Of a DNA stretch of 64,000 bases, positions 58,690-64,000 are shown one piece after another. Within the stretch, counting starts at the first letter, position 1, and each line of letters begins with the position of its first letter. The translations under genes were made by a program, and so were the position numbers. The notes below the pieces were generated by a model. The model worked only from the letters and a program-made list of their open reading frames with translations, was not told the DNA's origin and searched no databases. The DNA comes from Olsenella sp. An285 (GTDB taxonomy: Bacteria > Actinomycetota > Coriobacteriia > Coriobacteriales > Atopobiaceae): positions 1-64,000 of the forward strand of contig NZ_NFIZ01000006.1 in the NCBI RefSeq assembly GCF_002159625.1, in the 5' to 3' direction.

Positions 58690-59114
58690 TGCTCGCTCCT
58701 AAGCGCGTTCTTCACCGCAAGGTCCAGCGCGGCTCCATGAAGGGCCACGCCAAGGGCAATACTGAGCTGCACTTTGGCAGCTATGGCATCCAGGCCCTCG
58801 AGGCCCACTGGATCACCAACCGCCAGATCGAGGCCTGCCGTGTCGCCATGACCCGTTACATGAAGCGTGGCGGCAAGGTCTGGATCACCATCTTCCCGGA
58901 CAAGCCCATCACCAAGAAGCCGGCTGAGACCCGCATGGGCTCCGGCAAGGGCAACCCCGAGGAGTGGGTGGCCGTGGTCAAGCCGGGCCGCATCATGTTC
59001 GAGATCGACGGCGTCGCCGACGAGGTCGCTCGTGAGGCTCTCCGTCTTGCTCAGCACAAGCTGCCCATCAAGACCAAGATCGTCGCCCGCACCGAGTCCG
59101 GCGAGGAGGCATAG
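58689..59114 (+). CDS. rplP: 50S ribosomal protein L16
   Basis: L16 positions tRNAs at the A site. The 141-aa protein has [15 protein letters not shown], the [17 protein letters not shown] segment and [15 protein letters not shown] near 82. Confidence 0.97.
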   Translation: MLAPKRVLHRKVQRGSMKGHAKGNTELHFGSYGIQALEAHWITNRQIEACRVAMTRYMKRGGKVWITIFPDKPITKKPAETRMGSGKGNPEEWVAVVKPGRIMFEIDGVADEVAREALRLAQHKLPIKTKIVARTESGEEA

Positions 59115-59119
59115 CCACA

Positions 59120-59335
59120 ATGAAGTACACCGAGATCAAGGCCATGAGCGACGACGAGCTCGCCAAGAAGCTGGAGGAGGGCCGCGCTGAGCTCTTCAAC
59201 CTCCGCTTCCAGATGGCCACGAGCCAGCTTGACAACACGGCCCGCGTCAAGACCGTGAAGAAGGACATCGCGCGCGTCCTCACCGAGCAGCGCGCCCGTC
59301 AGATCGCTGCGGAGAAGTCCGCCGCGCAGAACTAG
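59120..59335 (+). CDS. rpmC: 50S ribosomal protein L29
   Basis: A 71-aa helical-hairpin protein beside the tunnel exit. It has MSDDELAKKLEEGRAELFNLRF and VKTVKKDIARVLTEQR. Confidence 0.95.
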   Translation: MKYTEIKAMSDDELAKKLEEGRAELFNLRFQMATSQLDNTARVKTVKKDIARVLTEQRARQIAAEKSAAQN

Positions 59336-59353
59336 ATCGCAGGAGAATGACTT

Positions 59354-59620
59354 ATGGCTGAGACCGAGAAGAGGAACTCGCGCAAGGTCGTCACCGGGAC
59401 GGTCGTCTCCATTTCTGGCGACAAGTCCATCACGGTGAAGATCGACTACCGCAAGCGTCACCCCAAGTACGGCAAGATGATGACCATCTCGAAGAAGCTC
59501 CACGCTCACGACGAGAAGAACGAGTGCGGCATCGGCGACCTCGTTACCGTCATGGAGACCCGCCCGCTGTCCAAGACCAAGCGTTGGCGTCTCGTGGAGA
59601 TCGTCGAGCGCGCCAAGTAA
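59354..59620 (+). CDS. rpsQ: 30S ribosomal protein S17
   Basis: An 88-aa OB-fold 16S-binding protein. It shows [46 protein letters not shown]-type blocks and a basic C terminus. Length is typical. Confidence 0.96.
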   Translation: MAETEKRNSRKVVTGTVVSISGDKSITVKIDYRKRHPKYGKMMTISKKLHAHDEKNECGIGDLVTVMETRPLSKTKRWRLVEIVERAK

Positions 59621-59699
59621 GTATCAGTGACGAGCCCAACCCACGTGCGTCGCTCGCGTGGACGCACCTCTGGGTGGGCACACGTTCGGAGGAACACCA

Positions 59700-60068
59700 A
59701 TGATTCAGATGGAGACCATGCTCAACGTCGCTGACAACAGCGGCGCCCGACGCGTGAAGTGCGTCAAGGTCCTCGGTGGCTCCAAGCGTCGCTACGCCGG
59801 CCTGGCCGACGTCATCATCGGCGCCGTTCAGGAGGCCACGCCTGGCGGACAGGTGAAGAAGGGCGACATCGTGCGCTGCGTCATCGTGCGCACCGTCAAG
59901 GAGACCCGCCGCAAGGACGGCAGCTACATCCGCTTCGACCAGAACGCCTGCGTCCTGGTCAACAAGGATGGCGAGCCCAAGGGCACCCGTATCTTCGGGC
60001 CCGTCGCCCGCGAGCTCCGCGACCACCGTTACATGAAGATCGTCTCGCTCGCGCCTGAGACGCTCTAG
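59700..60068 (+). CDS. rplN: 50S ribosomal protein L14
   Basis: L14 sits at the subunit interface. The 122-aa sequence is canonical: [37 protein letters not shown] and [24 protein letters not shown] at 59700 follows GGAGGAACACCA; an upstream in-frame ATG adds non-family residues. Confidence 0.97.
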   Translation: MIQMETMLNVADNSGARRVKCVKVLGGSKRRYAGLADVIIGAVQEATPGGQVKKGDIVRCVIVRTVKETRRKDGSYIRFDQNACVLVNKDGEPKGTRIFGPVARELRDHRYMKIVSLAPETL

Positions 60069-60081
60069 GGAGTGAGGACGA

Positions 60082-60399
60082 ATGGCTAAGATGCATGTGA
60101 AGACCGGCGACAAGGTCGTCGTTCTCTCCGGTAAGGACAAGGGCAAGGAGGGCACCATCCTCCGCGCCAAGCCCGCTGAGGGCAAGGTCATCGTCGAGGG
60201 CGTCGCCGTTGCCAAGAAGGCCGTGCGCCCCAACGCCCAGAACCAGCAGGGCGGCATCATCGAGCAGGAGGCCTTCATCGACGCCTCCAACGTCATGCTC
60301 GTCTGCCCCACCTGCGGCAAGCCCACCCGCGTTGGCCACGACGTTGACGACGAGGGCAAGAAGGTCCGCGTCTGCAAGAAGTGCGGCGCCAAGTTCTAG
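60082..60399 (+). CDS. rplX: 50S ribosomal protein L24
   Basis: L24 starts 50S assembly. The 105-aa protein has a KOW motif ([19 protein letters not shown]) and a C-terminal CPTCG...CKKCG pair that could bind zinc, as in several actinobacterial L24 proteins. It is the last gene before the antisense dehydrogenase. Confidence 0.96.
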   Translation: MAKMHVKTGDKVVVLSGKDKGKEGTILRAKPAEGKVIVEGVAVAKKAVRPNAQNQQGGIIEQEAFIDASNVMLVCPTCGKPTRVGHDVDDEGKKVRVCKKCGAKF

Positions 60400-60424
60400 G
60401 AGCTTGACCACATCGCAGTAGGGG

Positions 60425-60489
60425 AGCCCCCGGTATTCCTTCGAGAGGTGCGCTAAGCGAAACCTCTCTCCGGAATGCCGGGGGCTTTT
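60425..60489 (+). terminator. Branched terminator after rplX
   Basis: AGCCCCCGGTATTCC (60425-60439) pairs with GGAATGCCGGGGGCT (60472-60486), followed by T4. An inner GAGAG/CTCTC hairpin encloses GTGCGCTAAGCGAAAC (60448-60463). The shape and inner motif match the hairpin after rpsJ. Confidence 0.88.
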
Positions 60490-60537
60490 CGTTGCGGGCG
60501 CAGGACTCTGGCTGCTGTTGCGGGTCCTGAGTCGGTT

Positions 60538-60583
60538 TTCGCCCCCGTTCCTACACTCTGATGCGTGTAAGAACGGGGGCGAA
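60538..60583. repeat. 19-bp-arm hairpin between rplX and the dehydrogenase
   Basis: Arms 60538-60556 and 60565-60583 (TTCGCCCCCGTTCCTACAC) pair at 18 of 19 positions. A diverged relative of the inner part, TTACACTCTGCAGGGTG, follows at 60615. It lies between convergent genes and may end both transcripts. Confidence 0.7.
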
Positions 60584-60659
60584 ATCTTAGAAATGGTCGA
60601 GTTCGAGCCGGTTGTTACACTCTGCAGGGTGGAGTAACGCGGCGGGGCCGTCGGAGAAG

Positions 60660-61736
60660 CTAGCCCTCCGCGAGGTAGCTCTTGAGCTCGTCGAGGGACA
60701 TGCCGGCGATGCCAAGGTCCTCGAGCGAGCGTCCGGTCTCCCAGCAGTCCTCCTCCAGAAGGACGCCGCCCAGGCTCACGAGGGAGTCCATGACCGGCGT
60801 TGCCACGCCCACGAGGTGCGCGAGCTTTGCCCAGGACGCGATGCCGTAGGGGATGTCCTCGGAGTAGTAGCGGTTCTTGAGGCTGTCCGGCCCCACGATC
60901 TTGGCGAAGTTGGGGTCGCTTGCGATGGCCACCTCGATGGAGTCGGTCTCCACGGCGCCGCCCACGCCATGCGCCGCGATGTCAGAGGCGTAGCCAAAGG
61001 CGTCGAGAAGGGCGATGCGCTCGGCGTCGACCGCGTCCGTGAGGCGCGCGACGCAGCTCGTGAAGCCCTCGGTGTAGAAGTGGAAGTCGCCCTTGGCGTA
61101 CTCGATGCGGCCGGCGTTGAGGATGCAGCCGGGAACGTGGATGATGGGGTTCAGGCTGGAGAGCCCGCAGGCCACCACGCTCTCCACCGCCTCGATGCCC
61201 GGGAAGACGCCGTCGAGCTCGGCCATGACCTCGTCCGTCCTGGAGGCGGGCATGACGCCCACTTTGAGCGGGTCAAAGCGGCTCATGACGAGCGACTTAC
61301 CGGGGCCGAGCAGGCGCGTTGCGTAGGGGAGGGTGTTGGTCTCGGCAACGGTCACACCCTCGACGCCGTGCTCGCGGAAGGCGCGCCAGAACATGAGGGA
61401 GCCAAAGGTGCCGGGGAGCACGACCACGATCTGTCCCGGACGGACGACCCCGGCGAGCTTCTCGGCATAGGCGCCGTGCGCGAAGGCGGGGACGGCAACC
61501 AGGATGAGCCTGACGTCGGAGATGGCGGCCTCGAGATCGCTCGTCACCATGGCGAGCTTGGCCGTGCCCTGACCCGCCGCGCCGGAGAGCTCGATGGTCC
61601 CGGTGTCAAAGACCGTCTGCATGTTGGGCGCAAAGCGCTCGTCCTCATAGAGATTGACCTCGTAGCCGCGCAGCGTGAGGTCTGCCGCCGCGGCGTGGGC
61701 GCCGTTGCCCCCGCCGAGCACCGCAATTCGTGCCAT
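60660..61736 (-). CDS. NAD/NADP octopine/nopaline dehydrogenase family protein
   Basis: The 358-aa protein belongs to the opine dehydrogenase family, which reductively joins an amino acid and an alpha-keto acid. It has an N-terminal Rossmann loop VLGGGNGAHAAAADLTLRGY, a GTFGSLMFWR segment near 110, and the family C domain with SLNPIIHVPGCILNAGRIE near 200. The catalytic His and Asp surroundings look intact. ATG at 61736 follows GAGGAGAAAGG. It is encoded antisense between rplX and rplE, splitting the spc operon. Substrates are not predictable from the sequence. Confidence 0.87.
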   Translation of the reverse strand: MARIAVLGGGNGAHAAAADLTLRGYEVNLYEDERFAPNMQTVFDTGTIELSGAAGQGTAKLAMVTSDLEAAISDVRLILVAVPAFAHGAYAEKLAGVVRPGQIVVVLPGTFGSLMFWRAFREHGVEGVTVAETNTLPYATRLLGPGKSLVMSRFDPLKVGVMPASRTDEVMAELDGVFPGIEAVESVVACGLSSLNPIIHVPGCILNAGRIEYAKGDFHFYTEGFTSCVARLTDAVDAERIALLDAFGYASDIAAHGVGGAVETDSIEVAIASDPNFAKIVGPDSLKNRYYSEDIPYGIASWAKLAHLVGVATPVMDSLVSLGGVLLEEDCWETGRSLEDLGIAGMSLDELKSYLAEG

Positions 61737-62088
61737 GAGAGTGCCTTTCTCCTCGTGTTGGGAATAGAGCCAAGGCTTTTTAACATGGGGTGACTTTTTT
61801 GGCGCGACCTATGGGGCGAGCGGCCGCAAGTAGTTGTTAAGCGGCATAGCTTGTTATGTCAGCGGGGAGCGGAGGAGTGGGGGCGGCCTCGAGGCCGCGA
61901 ATGTGAACGTCCCGCGCATGTGAGCGACGGGCTGGAATTTCTGTGTGCGAAGGCATAAACTGTTTCCTTGCGTCTGTAGGTAGGGAGAGTTCTGCCTCGG
62001 TCGCATGACAAGGCTCCCGGATCGCCAACCCGGGAGGTACGAGGTTGGAAACCCCGTGCTGAGAACCCCAGGAGTTAAGGAGAAGGAC
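61737..62088 (+). promoter_or_regulatory. Gene-free region upstream of rplE
   Basis: This 352-nt gap separates the divergent dehydrogenase and rplE. It contains a perfect 16-bp palindrome GCGGCCTCGAGGCCGC (61883-61898), a hairpin CTCCCGG/CCCGGGAG (62014-62036), and a weak promoter-like pair TGGAAT-17-TAAACT (61933-61961). A new promoter for rplE onward must exist here or just upstream, because rplX ends in a terminator. Confidence 0.45.
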
Positions 62089-62646
62089 ATGGCAGACAAG
62101 TACGTCCCCCGTCTCAAGGAGCAGTATTTCGCCACCGTGCGTGACGAGCTCCAGAAGCAGTTCAACTACACCAACGTTCACCAGATCCCCAAGATCGAGA
62201 AGATCGTCGTGAACATGGGCGTCGGCGAGGCCGCCACGGACGCCAAGGCCATCGACGGCGCCGTTGCCGACCTGCGCGCCATCACCGGCCAGCAGCCGCT
62301 CGTGACCCACGCCCGCAAGTCCATCGCCACCTTCCACCTGCGCGCCGGCATGCCCATCGGCGCCAAGGTCACCCTCCGCGGCGACCGCATGTGGGAGTTC
62401 TTCGATCGCCTGATCTCCATCGCCATCCCGCGCATCCGCGACTTCCGCGGCATCTCCCCGAAGAGCTTCGACGGCCGTGGCAACTTCTCCATGGGCGTCA
62501 CCGAGCAGCTCATCTTCCCGGAGATCGACTTCGACAAGATCGACCACACCCGCGGCATGGACATCACCATCGTGACCACCGCTCAGACCGACGAGGAGGG
62601 CAAGGCGCTGCTCAAGGCCTTCCACTTCCCGTTCAAGGCTGAGTAG
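62089..62646 (+). CDS. rplE: 50S ribosomal protein L5
   Basis: L5 binds 5S rRNA. The 185-aa sequence is canonical: [45 protein letters not shown] and [20 protein letters not shown] at 62089 follows AAGGAGAAGG. Confidence 0.97.
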   Translation: MADKYVPRLKEQYFATVRDELQKQFNYTNVHQIPKIEKIVVNMGVGEAATDAKAIDGAVADLRAITGQQPLVTHARKSIATFHLRAGMPIGAKVTLRGDRMWEFFDRLISIAIPRIRDFRGISPKSFDGRGNFSMGVTEQLIFPEIDFDKIDHTRGMDITIVTTAQTDEEGKALLKAFHFPFKAE

Positions 62647-62708
62647 GTCAAATATCAACACGGCGCCTCGGACACCCGGGGCGCCAGGATTGCACTGAAG
62701 GAGGATTT

Positions 62709-62894
62709 GTGGCTAAGACATCGATGATCGTCAAGGCTCAGCGCGAGCCGAAGTTCTCGACGCGCAAGCAGAACCGCTGCCAGCGTTGTGGGCGTCCCCA
62801 CTCCGTCTATCGCAAGTTCGGCCTCTGCCGCGTCTGCTTCCGCGAGCTGGCGAGCAAGGGCGAGCTTCCTGGCGTCCGCAAGGCGAGCTGGTAG
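62709..62894 (+). CDS. rpsN: 30S ribosomal protein S14, zinc-binding type
   Basis: The 61-aa short form of S14 with a CxxC-CxxC zinc site (NRCQRCG and LCRVC), known as type Z and normal in Gram-positives. Start is GTG at 62709 after AAGGAGG. Confidence 0.96.
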   Translation: MAKTSMIVKAQREPKFSTRKQNRCQRCGRPHSVYRKFGLCRVCFRELASKGELPGVRKASW

Positions 62895-62984
62895 GACGCA
62901 AAGGGCTCTGACGCCCAGGCGCACGCTCCACGGGTGCGTGCGAACCGGGCACTCAGGTTCATCATTACCGAAGGAGAATGATCC

Positions 62985-63383
62985 ATGAAGATCACTGATC
63001 CCATTTCTGACATGCTGACGCGCATCCGCAACGCGAACGCTGCCAACAAGCCGGAGGTCTCCATGCCTTCGACCAAGGTGCTCGTTGAGATCGCGCGCGT
63101 CATCTGCGAGGAGGGCTACATCGCGGGCTACGAGGTCGAGGACACGACCCCGCAGAAGACCCTGCACGTGACCCTCAAGTACGGCGCCCGTCACGCCAAG
63201 GTCATCCGCGGCATCCGCCGCATCTCCAAGCCGGGCCTTCGCATCTACACCACCGCTGAGAAGCTCCCGCGCGTCCTCGGTGGCCTCGGCACCGCCGTTA
63301 TCTCCACTTCCAAGGGCATGATGTGCGACCGCGACGCCCGCAAGCAGGGCATCGGCGGCGAGGTCATCGCCTACATCTGGTAA
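62985..63383 (+). CDS. rpsH: 30S ribosomal protein S8
   Basis: S8 binds helix 21 of 16S rRNA and often represses the spc operon. The 132-aa protein has DPISDMLTRIRNAN at the N terminus and VISTSKGMMCDRDARKQGIG near the C terminus. Confidence 0.97.
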   Translation: MKITDPISDMLTRIRNANAANKPEVSMPSTKVLVEIARVICEEGYIAGYEVEDTTPQKTLHVTLKYGARHAKVIRGIRRISKPGLRIYTTAEKLPRVLGGLGTAVISTSKGMMCDRDARKQGIGGEVIAYIW

Positions 63384-63411
63384 CTCTCGGCAGGAATGAA
63401 AGGAGACTGAC

Positions 63412-63948
63412 GTGTCTCGTATTGGTAAGCAGCCTGTCCAGGTTCCCGCCGGAGTCACTGTGACAGTTGATGGCACCACCGTTACCGTCAAGGGCGGCAA
63501 GGGCGAGCTCACCCGCACCTTCTCCGACCTCGTCAAGATCGAGGAGGAGGGCGAGGAGCTCCACGTCGTGCGCGTTGACGAGTCCACCGCCTCCAACGCC
63601 CAGCAGGGCCTCACCCGCACCCTTCTTCACAACATGGTCATCGGCGTCTCCGAGGGCTTCGAGAAGAAGCTCGAGCTCACCGGCGTCGGCTACCGTGCCA
63701 CGCTCAAGGGCAAGGACCTCGACCTCTCCCTGGGCTACTCTCACCCCGTGATCTACGTCGCTCCCGAGAACATCACGTTCGAGGTGCCCGACAACACGCA
63801 CATCAACGTGAAGGGCATCTCCAAGGAGCAGGTCGGCCAGGTCGCCGCTGAGATTCGCATGAAGCGTCCTCCCGAGCCTTACAAGGGCAAGGGCATCCAC
63901 TACGTTGGCGAGCACATCCGCAGGAAGCTCGGCAAGGCCGCCAAGTAG
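63412..63948 (+). CDS. rplF: 50S ribosomal protein L6
   Basis: L6 lies near the factor-binding site. The 178-aa protein begins SRIGKQPVQVPAGVTVTV and ends with the signature RMKRPPEPYKGKGIHYVGE followed by RRKLGKAAK. Start is GTG at 63412 after AAAGGAG. The last 52 bases of the window after it hold no start I can identify; rplR is expected next. Confidence 0.97.
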   Translation: MSRIGKQPVQVPAGVTVTVDGTTVTVKGGKGELTRTFSDLVKIEEEGEELHVVRVDESTASNAQQGLTRTLLHNMVIGVSEGFEKKLELTGVGYRATLKGKDLDLSLGYSHPVIYVAPENITFEVPDNTHINVKGISKEQVGQVAAEIRMKRPPEPYKGKGIHYVGEHIRRKLGKAAK

Positions 63949-64000
63949 CCATAGGGCTGGTACAAGACCATCACCCCGTCAGGTGGTGGCACGTCTAAGG

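Overview
The window looks like chromosomal core DNA of a high-GC actinobacterium, most likely class Coriobacteriia (an Olsenella/Atopobium-like member of Atopobiaceae). This is inferred from the G/C-rich third codon positions, the fused AccD-AccA carboxyltransferase, the FabK-type fatty-acid cluster and the type of intergenic palindromes. No 16S gene is present, so the taxonomy is not proven. Almost every gene is a conserved housekeeping gene. The gene order follows the Firmicutes-like backbone veg-ispE ... greA-lysS-clpC-disA-ispD-ispF-cysS-rlmB-yacP-tRNAs-rpmG-secE-nusG-rplKAJL-rpoBC ... rpsL-rpsG-fusA-rpsJ ... rplC onward.

Layout: 0-7 kb holds rdgB, nagB, an M24 peptidase, veg-ispE, tRNA-Pro, a HAD phosphatase and a membrane-anchored spermidine-synthase-like protein (the last two on the minus strand). 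6.9-14.6 kb holds tatA (with an added zinc ribbon), greA, lysS (with an added HD domain), a repeat-bounded cassette with one gene of unknown function, and clpC. 14.6-21.5 kb holds disA, ispD, ispF, cysS, an AlbA_2 ATP-binding regulator, rlmB and yacP. 21.6-24 kb holds tRNA-Thr, tRNA-Tyr, tRNA-Thr, tRNA-Met and tuf, then rpmG and tRNA-Trp. 24-36 kb holds secE-nusG-rplKA, rplJL with an L10 leader, and rpoBC. 36.2-38 kb holds a second repeat-bounded gene of the same unknown family. 38-49 kb holds birA and a complete type II fatty-acid synthesis and acetyl-CoA carboxylase cluster ending in a DegV/FakB lipid-binding protein. 49.4-64 kb holds the str, S10 and spc ribosomal-protein operons, interrupted once by thrH plus a histidine phosphatase and once by an antisense opine dehydrogenase.

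The fatty-acid cluster is self-consistent: BirA can biotinylate AccB, AccC and the AccDA fusion make malonyl-CoA, FabD loads AcpP, and FabH, FabF, FabG, FabZ and FabK elongate. The transcription-translation block supplies RNA polymerase, NusG, GreA, EF-Tu, EF-G and about half of the ribosomal proteins.

The unexplained content lies between genes. There are at least three families of palindromic repeats: (a) GGGAC-centred long perfect hairpins, at about ten sites and often inside operons; (b) GTGCGG/GAGAAGTGCGG clusters at five sites; (c) 126-bp elements with TCTGTACATT/AATGTACAGA ends at two sites. Two divergent proteins with a DUF559/Vsr-like (PD-(D/E)XK-type) C-terminal pattern are each bracketed by repeats. 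One sits between 149-bp arms that match at 147 positions. The other lies between two 126-bp elements. I regard this pairing as the best candidate here for an undescribed system; its function is not known from the sequence.
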